From the NCBI GenBank assembly GCA_001304875.1, contig BBZO01000003.1, positions 118,979-182,978 on the forward strand: DNA of 64,000 nucleotides, given 5' to 3'. The position numbers were made by a program, and so were the translations under genes. This DNA comes from Clostridia bacterium UC5.1-2E3. GTDB taxonomy: Bacteria; Bacillota; Clostridia; Lachnospirales; Lachnospiraceae. This document shows positions 50,970 to 61,522 of this stretch, in pieces. The notes below the pieces were generated by a model. It was not told where the DNA came from. It worked only from the letters and a program-made list of their open reading frames with translations, and did not search any database. The first letter of the stretch is position 1; every line of letters begins with the position of its first letter.

Positions 50970-52413
50970 ATGGAAAAGGTCCAGAAAAAGGCCGCGGCGT
51001 GCGTCCGCGGAGCCGGACAATTTTTCGGGGATTTTAAGCGTGCCGTCCAGCACGGAGATTTTTTCGTGAAGCTGTCGCTTTTGTGGATGGGTGCGGGGTA
51101 TTTTGGCAGAAAGCAGTATATAAAGTCGGTGCTGATGACCGTTTTTGAGGCGCTGGTGATCTTATACACTGCGGCCATCGGCATGCAGTATGTCCCTAAA
51201 TTTGGTACGCTGGGAACGGTGAAGCGGGAAGCGGTCTTCAACATTATGACCATGAAAAACGAATTTAACGATTATGACAATTCCTTCATGATCCTTTTAT
51301 TTTCTGTGGTCACCTTTGTGATATGGGGCACGTTTCTGGTCATCTATATCTGTAACGTGAAACGGGCCTGGGAGCTGCAGAAAATGGCGGAGCGGGGCGA
51401 GCATATCAATACGTTCCTGGAGGATGTAGATACATACCGGAACGAGAATTTCTACAAGACGCTGCTGGCTCTGCCGGTTGCGAGCGTGGTGCTGTTCACC
51501 GTGATCCCGCTCTTAATACTGGTTCTGGTGGCGTTCACCAACTACGACCAGCAGCACATGCCGCCGGGAGAGCTGTTTACCTGGACGGGGCTTACGAACT
51601 TTGTCAATCTGTTCGGCGGCGGCGGACTGACCATCACGTTCGGATATTCTTTCGTGCGTGTTCTGATCTGGACGCTGGTATGGGCGGTCTTTGCCACCTT
51701 TACCACCTACATCGGCGGAATCCTTCTGTCGATTCTCATTAACCACAAACGGGTGAAGGGCAAAAAGATGTGGCGAACCCTGTTCATGGTGACCATCGCG
51801 GTGCCTCAGTTCGTGTCACTGCTGCTGGTGCGCAACTTTTTTGCCAACGGGGGCATCGTCAACACGATCTGCGCCAATATCGGCCTGACGGAGTTTTTGA
51901 GAGACGCGGGCTGATCAGCACCTCGTACATTCCGTTTTTGTCCTCGCCGGGCTGGGCGCACGTGATGATCGTCCTCATCAATATCTGGGTGGGCGTGCCC
52001 TTCCAGATGCTGATCGCCACAGGAGCCTGATGAATCTGCCTCTGGACCAGGTAGAGAGCGCCCGCATTGACGGCGCTAACCGCTACCAGATTTTTAAGCA
52101 TATCACCATGCCGCATCTGCTGATGATCACCGGGCCGGCGCTGGTGACGGATTTTGTGAAGAACATTAACAACTTTAACGTGATTTACCTGCTGACACAG
52201 GATGTCTACACCACCACCAACCAGGCCCTGGCCAATTCCCAGGCCAAGGAGGTCGATCTTCTGGTGACCTGGCTGTTCCGCCTGACGCAGGATTACTACA
52301 ACTATAAGATGGCCGCTGTGATCGGCATCGTCGTGTTCGTGGTGTGCGCCGCATTTACGCTGGTCGCCTTTAACCGCATGACGAGAGGGGACAGAGAGGA
52401 GGGGTATCAATAA
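50970..52413 (+). CDS. Sugar ABC transporter permease, MalF/GanP-type (two frameshifts)
   Basis: This membrane permease has an extended N-terminus containing two helices, then the transmembrane core. The EAA loop ESARIDGANRYQIFKHITMPHL contacts an ATPase. Frames break near 51908 (RDA-GLISTSYIPF) and 52024 (IATG-LMNLPLDQ), each one missing base. Repaired length is about 481 residues. Its stop overlaps the next start (TAATG). No ATPase gene is in the operon, so a shared MsmX-like ATPase is inferred. Confidence 0.88.
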
Positions 52414-53252
52414 TGAAACGGAAAGCATCTGATTGTCTGCGCTATGCGCTGCTTACATTTCTGGCGTTTGTCTGGCTGGTGCCCATCGTATGGCTTGCGG
52501 CCACCTCTTTCAGCAAATACACGGGAATGAATACCTCCACATTCTTCCCCACGGAATGGGGGATCGACAATTACAGGAACCTCCTTCTGGGAGCAGATTC
52601 CGTGGCCCAGTTCCCGCGCTGGTTCTGGAATACGTTTGTGATCGCCTGCTTCACCTGCGTGATTTCCACGGCCTTCGTGCTGATGGTGGCCTACGCCACC
52701 TCCTGCATGCGGTTTAAGGGGAGAAGGACGCTGATGAATATTTCCGTGATCATCAACCTGTTCCCGGGCGTTCTGGCCATGATTGCGGTGTACTTTATAC
52801 TGAAAAGCTTTGATCTGACCAACAGCCACGTCGGCCTCATCCTGGTGTACTCGGCGTCGTCGGGCCTGGGATATCTGATTGCCAAGGGCTTCCTGGACAC
52901 GGTTCCCGTGCTGCGGGAAGCGGCCTATCTGGACGGGGCCAGCGAGGCGGAGGTGTTTTTCAAGGTGGTCATGCCCATGAGCAAGCCGATCATCGTTTAC
53001 ACCGTGATCAGCTCCTTCCTGGTGCCGTGGATGGATTTTGTCTATGCGAAGATGATCTTAAATTCCGGTGTGGCCTCCCAGTGGACGGTGGCCGTCGGAC
53101 TTTACAATATGCTGGAGAAGAGCCTGATCAATACATATTTTACACAGTTCTGCGCAGGCGGCGTGCTGGTGTCAATCCCCATCTCCATTCTGTTCATTCT
53201 GATGCAGAAGTTCTATGTGGAGGGAGTAACCAACGGCGCAGTGAAGGGATAA
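52413..53252 (+). CDS. Sugar ABC transporter permease, MalG/GanQ-type
   Basis: The six-helix permease of 279 residues has the EAA loop REAAYLDGASEAEVFFKVVMPM and ends in the usual MQKFYVEGVTNGAVKG. It is intact and coupled to the MalF-type gene by an overlapping start. Confidence 0.92.
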   Translation: MKRKASDCLRYALLTFLAFVWLVPIVWLAATSFSKYTGMNTSTFFPTEWGIDNYRNLLLGADSVAQFPRWFWNTFVIACFTCVISTAFVLMVAYATSCMRFKGRRTLMNISVIINLFPGVLAMIAVYFILKSFDLTNSHVGLILVYSASSGLGYLIAKGFLDTVPVLREAAYLDGASEAEVFFKVVMPMSKPIIVYTVISSFLVPWMDFVYAKMILNSGVASQWTVAVGLYNMLEKSLINTYFTQFCAGGVLVSIPISILFILMQKFYVEGVTNGAVKG

Positions 53253-53279
53253 CTCAGACAGGAAAGGAACGAGAATCGT

Positions 53280-54415
53280 ATGAAACCGTTTATCAAAGGA
53301 ATGGATGTGTCCTCCTTAAAGGAGCTGGAGCAGCTGGGAGCCAGATACTATCAGGACGGTCAGGAAAAGGGCCTTCTGGAAATTCTGAAGTCGTACGGCG
53401 CCAATTCCATCCGCTTAAGGCTCTGGAATGACCCGTACAGCGAGTCCGGCGTCCCCTACGGTGCGGGAACCAACGATATGAAGACGACTCTGGAGCTGGG
53501 GCGGCGCGTCCTGGATATGGGCTTCGGCTTTCTTCTGGATCTGCATTACAGCGATTTCTGGGCGGATCCGGGCAAGCAGCGGGTGCCCAAGGCGTGGCGC
53601 GGCATGGACGGACCGGAACTGGAGCAGGCTGTCTACCGCTTCACCAGACAGACCCTTCTGGACATGAAGGAAAAGGACGTGTTTCCCACTATGATACAGG
53701 TTGGAAACGAGCTGAGCAACGGGCTTTTATGGCCCTACGGAAAGCGCCCGGCCTACGATCATATCGCGGGGCTGTTAAATGCGGGCATCCGCGCCGTGCG
53801 GAGCGTGGAGCCGGATCTGCCGGTGATGCTGCACCTGGATAATGGAGGGAACAATGCCCTCTACCGGGAATGGTTTGACGCGTTTATGGAGAGGGGAGAG
53901 GAGTTTGAGGTGATTGGCCTGTCCTATTACCCCTTCTGGCATGGAACCCTGGGACAGCTCGAGGACAATATGCAGGATCTTGCGGTGCGCTACGGCAAGG
54001 CGCTGAATGTGGCGGAGGTTTCCACAGGACATACCTGCGGGATTACGCAGAGTATGAGAAGCTTCCTCCCCAGAAACGCAAAGGGATGGCTTCAAAGCCG
54101 GAGCTGGCGGCGAAGGTGGAGTATCCCATGACCCCGGAGGGCCAGAGCGATTTTATGCAGGATTTCATGACGAGGATTGCCAGGGTTCCGGGGTGTCAGG
54201 GCTTTTACTACTGGGAGCCGGGCTGGCTTCCCGTGCCGGGCAGCGGATGGGCCGGGGAGGAAGCCCTTGCCTACATCGAGGAGAAGGGCCCCGGAGGAAA
54301 CGAGTGGGCGAATCAGGCGCTGTTTGATTATGACGGGCACGCCCTGAAGGCCCTGGAAACCATTCGGGATTTTGAACCGCAGGCGGGGAACCGCCCCGGA
54401 GAGAACGGGCATTGA
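53280..54415 (+). CDS. GH53 endo-beta-1,4-galactanase without signal peptide (frameshifted)
   Basis: The GH53 barrel begins FIKGMDVSSLKELEQLGA. The acid/base Glu is in IQVGNELSNG and the nucleophile Glu in NVAEVSTGHT. LRLWNDPY and LLDLHYSDFWADPG are family blocks. The protein starts at the barrel without a secretion signal, so it probably acts inside the cell on imported oligosaccharides. One base is lost near 54040 (HTC-RDYAEYEKLPP). AAAGGAA precedes the ATG. Confidence 0.9.
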
Positions 54416-54453
54416 TGCCTGTAAATTTCAGACAGAAAGGTTTGGTACAAAAA

Positions 54454-56306
54454 ATGGATAAATTTATTGTGAATATCATTCACCGCCCCGAGATGGTGCC
54501 GGAGTACGCCGAGAAGGTGACGGGGCACGGAAAAGAGGAGGACATCGGCAGAAAGGCGCTGCTGACAGAGTCGCTGGACATCTTTAAATTCCAGCAGGAG
54601 ACCGCCCACAAAAACGGTCTGAAGACGACCATTCATATGACCTACGCATCCCTGTTCAACGAGGAGGCAATCCAGATTGCCAGGGAAGACCATGAAAAAT
54701 ACGGGGATGAGATTGCACTGTCGCTTCTGGGCCTTCCCTGCGAGCAGTTCAGGGAAAAGTATAAGACCAAGGACTTCTGTATCTGGATGTTCTCCATGGA
54801 AGATAAAAAGTCCATCATAGATGATGTGTTCGGAAAATTCCACGATATTTTCGGGTTTTACCCCGAATCCACCGGTGCGTACTACATGGACGCGGAGCTG
54901 ATCAACTATATTAAGGAGGCCTATCCGTCGGTGAAATGTGCTATTGCCACCTGCTGGGAGGAGGGCCCCAAGGCCTACCATACCTGCAACAATTCCTGGT
55001 ACACGCTGTTCGACGGGGGCCCCTGGAATCCCTGGATCCCGTCAAAGGCCAACACCCATGCGCCGGCGGCCAACGAGCAGGAGGACAGCGGAATCGTAGC
55101 CATTCCCCATCTGTCCAGGGACCTTTTAGCCTGCTATGACGGCAATGGCTCCAACTTCGGCACCCACCCCCAGAACGTACTGCGCGGAATGATTTACGAC
55201 ACGAAGACATGGGAGTATCCCTATCTCTATAATATTATCGATCAGTACCGGGCGCTGGAGCAGTACAATAACGGCTACGCCTACAATATGATGTTCGTGG
55301 GTCCCGGCTGGCTCAACAAGATGGGGCGCTGGGAGGCTCCCTATGAGCTTCTGAAAAAGTCCTATGAGGACGGTATGGCCTATTACGGCAAGCTGAAACG
55401 CGAGGGCCTTTTAAGCGACATGACCATGGGCGAGTTTGCCGACTACTACAGAGAGAAAAAGACCTACACGGAGCCGGAGTGCGCCCTGTGGAAGGACGTG
55501 CTCTACGGTTCCGACAAGCAACTGTTCTGGTACTGTGATCCCTTCATGCGGGCCTGCGTCAACATGGACCAGGGCGGCGCGATCGTGGATCTCCGCCCCT
55601 ATGCGGCGAAGCTCAAGTGGGAGGTGGGCATCGGCACGAAGCATGTCCAGGACGCCTCCTATCCGTTCTTAATCCAGGAAAAATACAGAGCGGGATATTT
55701 CACCCACTATGCGGGTGAGGGGACGGTGCGCAGCGCCAAGCTGACCTACAAAGGCGAGGAAGTGGATCTGTGCCTGTGCCGGACCAAGGCACATTTCTCC
55801 GAGGAGCCCATGGAGACCGGCGGCAAGAGAAGAATCCTTACCCTGGATCCGGTGGACATCGAATTTTACGATCTCACGCTGAAGCTTCAGACGAGAGTGA
55901 TCTTTGAGGAGGGAAGCCAGGCCCTGCAGATTGAGCGGAGAATCCTGGAAATGAGCGATCCCGCGGCAAAGGTGGGCTTAAATGAGTATATGGTGGCATG
56001 CTACGGCACCACGGAATACCCCGAAGATATGACGGAATCACCCTGGCCTGCGAGAAAGACAAAGAGACAAAGGAAATCAGCTACGAATATAAATGCAGGG
56101 AGGAGGAAATGGAGGGAGCGGCGCAGGTGAGCGCTGTGATCCCCGCCATTGAGACGAAGGTATCCATGTATACGGATAAGCCGTCCGCGAAAGGTTATGT
56201 CCGGGAAGGCTATGCGTTTTCTCCCATGTTTACATTAGGCTATACCACAGAGATTTCAGATAAGGAGGTAGTATCCACATGGCTCAGGCTGGAAAAGGCA
56301 AATTAA
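54454..56306 (+). CDS. Uncharacterised ~615-residue protein of the galactan operon (frameshifted)
   Basis: I recognise no named family. The first 350 residues look like a TIM-barrel or deacetylase/GH57-type fold: HRPEMVPEYAEKV, FGFYPESTGAYYMDAELINYI, an EEGPKAYHTCNNSWYTLFDGG block, and HLSRDLLACYDGNG. The last 200 residues appear beta-rich (VGIGTKHVQDASYPF, LTLKLQTRVIFEEG), like a carbohydrate-enzyme C-domain. No signal peptide is present. A frame break lies near 56038. The start is uncertain; an in-frame ATG at 54415 overlaps the GH53 stop. Position between GH53 and GH42 suggests a role on galactan fragments. Confidence 0.7.
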
Positions 56307-56500
56307 ATTACCGCTGCCCGCTCTGCTTTATGCGGGATCTTGATATCGATATGTTTTACGACAGGGAAAAGGATGAATATTACTGCATCCGCTGTCAGTA
56401 CGTCGGCAAGGAAGAGGATGTCTTAAAGCGCAACGAGATTGTCCGCATGAAATATGGGGCAATGATGAAGCGGTATACAATGGAAGATTTCAAAAACTGA
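56279..56500 (+). CDS. 73-residue zinc-ribbon protein in the galactan operon
   Basis: Two CxxC pairs (YRCPLCFMRD and YYCIRCQYVG, 24 residues apart) form a zinc ribbon, followed by a basic helix (EDVLKRNEIVRMKYGAMMKR). It overlaps the upstream gene by 28 bases and is closely followed by the beta-galactosidase. AAGGAGGTAG precedes the ATG. Role unknown; nucleic-acid or protein binding is possible. Confidence 0.72.
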   Translation: MAQAGKGKLNYRCPLCFMRDLDIDMFYDREKDEYYCIRCQYVGKEEDVLKRNEIVRMKYGAMMKRYTMEDFKN

Positions 56501-56519
56501 TCCCGTGCCGGAGGAAGCG

Positions 56520-58563
56520 ATGATAAAAGGAAGATTGCTCCATGGAGGAGATTACAATCCGGAACAGTGGCTGGAGCATCCGGAGGTGCTCTGTGAGGAT
56601 GTGCGGCTTATGAAGAAGGCCAGGGTGAACTGTGTGACTCTGGGTGTATTTTCCTGGGCCATGCTGGAGCCGGAAGAGGGAAACTATGAGTTTGACTGGC
56701 TGGAGGAGCGGATCAGCCGGCTGGGGGAGGAGGGCATCCAGGTGATTCTGGCCACCCCCTCCGGCGCCATACCGCACTGGCTTGCGCAGAAATATCCGGA
56801 GGTTCTGCAGGTGCAGGAGAACGGGGTGCGAAATCTCCCGGGAAAGCGCCACAACTTTTGTTATACCTCCCCTGTGATGCGGCAGAAAATCCGCGCGCTG
56901 GACGAACGGCTTTCCCTGCGCTTTGGAACCAGGGACAATGTGATTCTCTGGCATATTTCCAACGAACTGGGAGGAAATTTTTCTGACGGGGCCTGCCACT
57001 GCGAGAGGTGCCAGGAAGCGTTCCGGCAGTGGCTTAAGGAGAGGTACAAAACGCTGGAGCGCCTAAACCAGGCGTGGTGGGGAAGATTCTGGAGCCATGT
57101 ATACACGGACTGGAGCCAGATCCACAGCCCGGCGGCCCATGGGGAATGGACCATGTCCGGGCTGACCCTGGACTGGAAACGGTTTGTGACCAGCCAGATG
57201 GCGTCTTTTTGCCGGGAAGAAATACAGGCGGTAAGGAAATACTCCCGCCTTCCGGTGACCACAAACCTCATGGGCTTTTTAAGAACTTAGACTACAGCAG
57301 GCTGAAGAATGAATTTGATGTCATTTCCTGGGACTGCTATCCGTTCTGGCACAGGAGCCGGGACGAGGTGCCGGAGGCCGTGTGGGCGGCGGCCGGACAC
57401 AGCCTGATGCGGTCCATGAAGAAAGCGCCGTTCCTTCTGATGGAGAGCGTGCCGTCCGCCGTCAACTGGAGGGAGTACAATCCGCTGAAACGCCCGGGGA
57501 TGCATATGCTGTCAAGCATGCAGGCGGTGGCCCACGGCTCCGATTCCGTGCTGTATTTCCAGTGGAGAAAGGGGAGGGGGGCCTATGAGAAATTCCACGG
57601 CGCAGTGGTGGATCATTTCGGCGGGAAGGACACCCGCACGTTTCGGGAAGTGACGGAGGTGGGGGAGAGGCTTTCCCGTCTGGGCGGACTTCTGGAAGGC
57701 ACGGTGAACCGTCCGAAGGCCGCGCTGCTGTTTGACTGGGAGAACTGGTGGGCCCTGGAAAATACCACGGGTCCGAGGCTGGATCTGGACTATCCCGGAT
57801 CCGTGATGGAGCATTTCCGGGCGTTCTGGGAGGCGGGAATCGAGCTGGACATCATCGGAATGGAAGACTCTCTTTCCGATTACCGGCTGGTGTCGGCGCC
57901 CTTAAATTATCTGTATCAGCCAGGCTATGCCGAGAGGGTGCGGCAGTTCGTGGAAAACGGGGGAATCTATGTGACGACCTGTTTCAGCGGCTGCGTGGAT
58001 GAGACGGATTTATGCTTTACGGGGCGTCATCCTCTGGCGGAGGTGCTGGGAATCGAGCCGGAGGAGCTGGACGCGCCCTCCGAGGAGTTTGCCAATCAGT
58101 TCTGCTATGAGGGAACGGAATATCCGGCGCAAAAGCTGTGCGCTGTAGTGCACCCGGGAGAGGGAACCGAGGTGCTGGCAGTGTACGAACGGGATTTCTA
58201 TGCGGGATATCCGCCATAACACGGAACGCGTGGGGAAAAGGAGCCGCCTATTTTCTGGCGGCCATGTCCAGCCTGGACTTTCTGAGGGCATTCTATGGAA
58301 ATGTGGGGACACTTGCCGGTCTGGAGAATCCCCTGGGCGTCAGGCTGCCTTATGGGGTGACGGTGACGCAGCGGCAGCGCGGAGCAGGAGAGGGAGAAGC
58401 GGAAAAGGAGCCGGGGAGCGTGGTGTTTGTCATGAACTTCGGACATGGGCCGGCGGAGATTTCCGTACCTGGAGCCTGGAGAGACGCGGAGAGCGGAGAG
58501 TCCTGCGGGGCGGCGCTGTGTCTGGAACCGCTGTCCTGCCGGATTCTGGAGCGGGAAGATTAA
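56520..58563 (+). CDS. GH42 beta-galactosidase (two frameshifts)
   Basis: This enzyme removes terminal galactose from galacto-oligosaccharides. It opens [22 protein letters not shown], has acid/base Glu in [10 protein letters not shown] and nucleophile Glu in [12 protein letters not shown], and a GH42 trimerisation domain ([19 protein letters not shown]). A zinc-ligand Cys cluster is seen in [10 protein letters not shown]. Bases are missing near 57288 ([12 protein letters not shown]) and 58207. Repaired length is about 681 residues, normal. The ATG lies after GGAGG. It has no signal peptide. Confidence 0.94.
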
Positions 58564-58654
58564 AACACAGCCGCCCTCAGCAGGCCCTCTTCTCTGTTGC
58601 AGTACAGGGGAAACTGTGATATTCTATCCTCAAAAAAGAACGGGGGTATTCTTT

Positions 58655-59038
58655 ATGAGGATCGATCACATCGCCATGTACGTAAACGACTTAGAGGCTG
58701 CCAGAAATTTCTTCGTAAATTACTTAGGTGCTGTTTCCAACGACGGCTACCACAACCAGACCACAGATTTCAGATCTTATTTTCTGACCTTCGACGGCGG
58801 AACCCGTCTGGAGATCATGCATAAGCCGGAACTGGAGGACGGGCCCAAGGCCCTCTCCAGGACCGGCTTTATTCACGTGGCGTTTGGCGTCGGAAGCCGG
58901 GAGAAGGTGGACGAGCTGACGGCCCGCCTGAAAGCGGACGGCTTCCAGGTGGTCAGCGGCCCCAGAACCACCGGGGACGGGTATTATGAGAGCTGTATCG
59001 TGGCCATCGAGGGGAACCAGATCGAATTGACCGTGTGA
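58655..59038 (+). CDS. VOC family protein (glyoxalase fold)
   Basis: [23 protein letters not shown] and [19 protein letters not shown] are the paired VOC modules. RLEIMHKPE carries the first metal-ligand Glu. Length is 127 residues, intact. Similar proteins are labelled lactoylglutathione lyase-like, but substrate is unknown. Confidence 0.85.
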   Translation: MRIDHIAMYVNDLEAARNFFVNYLGAVSNDGYHNQTTDFRSYFLTFDGGTRLEIMHKPELEDGPKALSRTGFIHVAFGVGSREKVDELTARLKADGFQVVSGPRTTGDGYYESCIVAIEGNQIELTV

Positions 59039-59599
59039 TTGTGCGGTCTGTCGGGAACTCATACGACGGAAAAACAGTGAGGAGCGCAGACCAATGGTTT
59101 GTTTTTCAAAACGGAATTATATGAAAAATGCATACCCAACGGCAGATTGGCGGTGGAGTTATTTATCTTGAGTGTGAGGATAACCCTAACTTGTTGTCAT
59201 TTTACCAGAATGAGGGACATCGGTAATTGTTTCTTTGGAAAATTTGATTGCAGATCTGAAAAATATTGACGGTATAATATTTGGTCTATTGATCTATTTT
59301 AATTTGTCTTTTATTCACGTTTTCCGCCACCAATGAGGCAATCTGTGAATGTATGAAATACGCAGGGCATACTACCCTGCATCAAGAATTTACGGAAAAT
59401 TTCCAGAGCCATGAAAATCCGCTCCATTGGGCGGGTTTTTTGTTATGCAGACAGCGAAGCAGATACGCTTGAGAGTGTACCAGCTTCGCTGTTTTGTTGA
59501 GTGTAAAAAATATGTTTCGGGAAAATGTTTGATTTTTATCCGAGTTCGTAGTATTATAATCCTGATTCGGATAAAATGAAAGCGATATGGAGGTACAAT
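59039..59599. other. Intergenic region with an acetyltransferase remnant and a hairpin
   Basis: 59119-59226 reads, across a frameshift, as LYEKCIPNGRLAVELF and GGGVIYLECEDNPNLLSFYQNEG, the C-terminal piece of a GNAT protein. A terminator-like hairpin (CCGCTCC/GGGCGG then TTTTTT) lies at about 59421-59442. The rest is A/T-rich without a gene I can support. Confidence 0.5.
59529..59576 (+). promoter_or_regulatory. marR promoter with flanking inverted repeats
   Basis: TATAAT at 59555-59560 is flanked by TTTTATCCGA (59534-59543) and its exact complement TCGGATAAAA (59567-59576). The placement fits a MarR-type operator for autorepression. The -35 box is not clear. Confidence 0.6.
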
Positions 59600-60076
59600 A
59601 TGAAAACAAGATATAGTAAAAATCTTATGGACTATAACCAGCTGGATAGTAAGATTGACAGGATTTATCACAATTATCTTTCGTTAAGTGGATTTTCTCT
59701 CACTACTATGTGGATTTTATACTCTGCTTATACCAGCGAGAGAACTCCTACACAGTCGGAAATATGTGAAACGTGGCGCTGCTCACCACAAACGATCAAT
59801 TCCGCCTTGAAAGTTTTAGAAAAAAAAGAGATTGTCCAACTTAACTTTGCGGCTGGCAATCGAAAAAATAAATACATTCACTTAACGGATAGAGGTATGA
59901 AATTGTGCGAACAATTAGTCGAACCTCTCATTCAGGCAGAAAACCGTGCCTTTTCTGTTCTGACCGTAGAGGAACAAGAAAATTTGATAGCTTTATTCCA
60001 AAAGTATAGCGACGCCTTAGATAATGAAATCCAGCTTTATAGAAAGGGGACGGATTATGACACAGAAGCAAATTGA
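59600..60076 (+). CDS. MarR family transcriptional regulator
   Basis: The winged HTH is in TQSEICETWRCSPQTINSALKVLEKKEIV with wing AAGNRKNKYIHLTDRG. Length is 158 residues, intact. GGAGG precedes the ATG. It overlaps the downstream transporter by 20 bases, so it probably controls that gene and itself through the repeats around its promoter. Confidence 0.87.
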   Translation: MKTRYSKNLMDYNQLDSKIDRIYHNYLSLSGFSLTTMWILYSAYTSERTPTQSEICETWRCSPQTINSALKVLEKKEIVQLNFAAGNRKNKYIHLTDRGMKLCEQLVEPLIQAENRAFSVLTVEEQENLIALFQKYSDALDNEIQLYRKGTDYDTEAN

Positions 60077-60926
60077 AAAAAGAGCTTTAATAATAACGAC
60101 ATTAGTAAATTTAATTATAGCCGCAGCGGGAACCGGTATGTGGCTTATTACTGGTCTGCAAATGCTCTTTCTTGATGGTTTCTTCTCTCTGATTTTAGTT
60201 ATATCGTCAGTTACTGCTGTTTTAATTTCAAAGCTAAGTGGGAAAACAACAAAACGTTACCCACAAGGTCTTTATTTTCTGGAACCGCTATATGCAATTT
60301 TCAAGTCTGTACTGATAATTGCAGTGATGATTCATGCCCTGATAAGTTCGGCGCAGGTCGCTTTTGATTATTTCCTTAACGGAAATGGGCAGATAATGAA
60401 CACGGCACCAGTTCCGGCTTATTCGGTAGCGATGACTGTGCTTTGTATTGGTCTGTCTGTATTTAATCGCAAGCAATACAAAAAACAAATAGCACAAGTA
60501 CAATGTTACATGCAGAGTATCAGGCTAATCTTATTGATGGTTTGCAGTCAGCTTCAATTGGTGTGGCAATCCTTATTTTGTGGAGCATCCCCTTAGATTC
60601 CATTCTGGGATTTTTGCATTACACCGGTGACTTTTTTATTTTTGATTGTTCTCTTTGTGACATCAATCAAAAACCCTGTTGTTCTCTTAGCTGAATCATT
60701 TCATGAGTTGACAGGCGGAATCACACAGGACAAAGATATTTGCGAAGCTGTAAAATTGTCCACTGGACTTCCTGCATCTGCTTTTACAGTACAAAAAACC
60801 GGCATGAAAATAAAAGTCAGTATTCCAAAGTCCGTTATCATGCAAACGGATTTAGCAGCCAAAGAGGATATGTTACAAACGCTACAACAGCATTACGAAT
60901 ATGCAGAGATAAAATATATCGCATAA
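60057..60926 (+). CDS. Cation diffusion facilitator-like transporter (frameshifted)
   Basis: The N-terminal helices (RALIITTLVNLIIAAAGTGMWLITG, LFLDGFFSLILVISSVTA) contain the LDGFFS equivalent of the CDF metal site, and AEYQANLIDGLQS resembles the second site. A cytosolic C-terminal domain follows. Bases are missing near 60495 and 60620. Repaired length is about 290 residues. A/T-rich composition suggests import with marR. Metal or other cation as substrate is inferred. Confidence 0.75.
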
Positions 60927-60929
60927 ATA

Positions 60930-61234
60930 TCAGAAATCAGTGGAGCAAAGGCCGCCTTTTGAAATCTGGAGAAAGCCAGCGATCAGACGGAAGATACGCT
61001 TATAATATATAGACACCTTTGGGAATCCTAAGTTTGTGTATTCGTTACAGAAAGACCTTGACGACAAGCTGGGGGAGGCCAGCATTGACAGCGTGAGGCT
61101 GGCCGACGCGAAAGAATGGGCCTTGCGTATACAGAAACAGGGCGTTGCCTGCAATACCATCTGCAACAGCATACGCAAGCCCCCCTTTGACTTCCAGATC
61201 AACGACGATACCGAACCCAAGGCGCCAATGAGCG
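60930..61234 (+). pseudogene. Remnant of a Tn916-type tyrosine recombinase N-terminus
   Basis: KGRLLKSGESQRSDGRYAY, then a stop, then GIPKFVYSLQKDLDDKLGEAS and ADAKEWALRIQKQGVACNTICN followed by RKPPFDFQIN match the N-terminal DNA-binding and core-binding parts of Tn916-family integrases. An internal piece after NTICN is deleted and the catalytic domain is missing. The element that carried it is gone or decayed. Confidence 0.7.
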
Positions 61235-61480
61235 CAGCCGCGTATGAAGCGTTCCAGCGAGTGGTGGAGAACCGGCGAGGCGGAAATGGAGCGGCTGGAA
61301 GCGAAGCTGGAAACCACCGTGGAGCAGTTCTCCCGTTTTGTGGATAATCTCATAAAAACTCAAATCCATTCCCAGGATAGCGAAGGCCAGGGAAGTGTCC
61401 GCGGCGATGAGGAAGGAATGGAGAACATGCGGAATATCGGCCGGAATATGGCCTGGGTGCTGAACCGATTGAACGGATGA
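61235..61480 (+). pseudogene. Helical protein fragment joined to the integrase remnant
   Basis: AAYEAFQRVVENRR, one frameshift, then AEMERLEAKLETTVEQFSRFVDNLI reads as a coiled-coil-rich segment ending in NIGRNMAWVLNRLNG. It lacks a start of its own and is fused to the end of the integrase fragment. I do not recognise the family. Confidence 0.45.
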
Positions 61481-61522
61481 AAAAAGAGGGCTGACCACCG
61501 GACAGGATGATCGTCAGCCCTC
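61481..61522 (-). terminator. Terminator overlapping the acyltransferase stop
   Basis: AGGGCTGAC pairs with GTCAGCCCT, followed on the minus strand by TTTTTT. The gene's TGA stop lies inside the stem. Confidence 0.8.

Noticed and set aside
59230..59400. Possible integrase C-terminus (MKYAGHTTLH)
   Set aside because: The similarity to the recombinase H-x-x-R/H...GH segment is too short, and the frame is closed on both sides.
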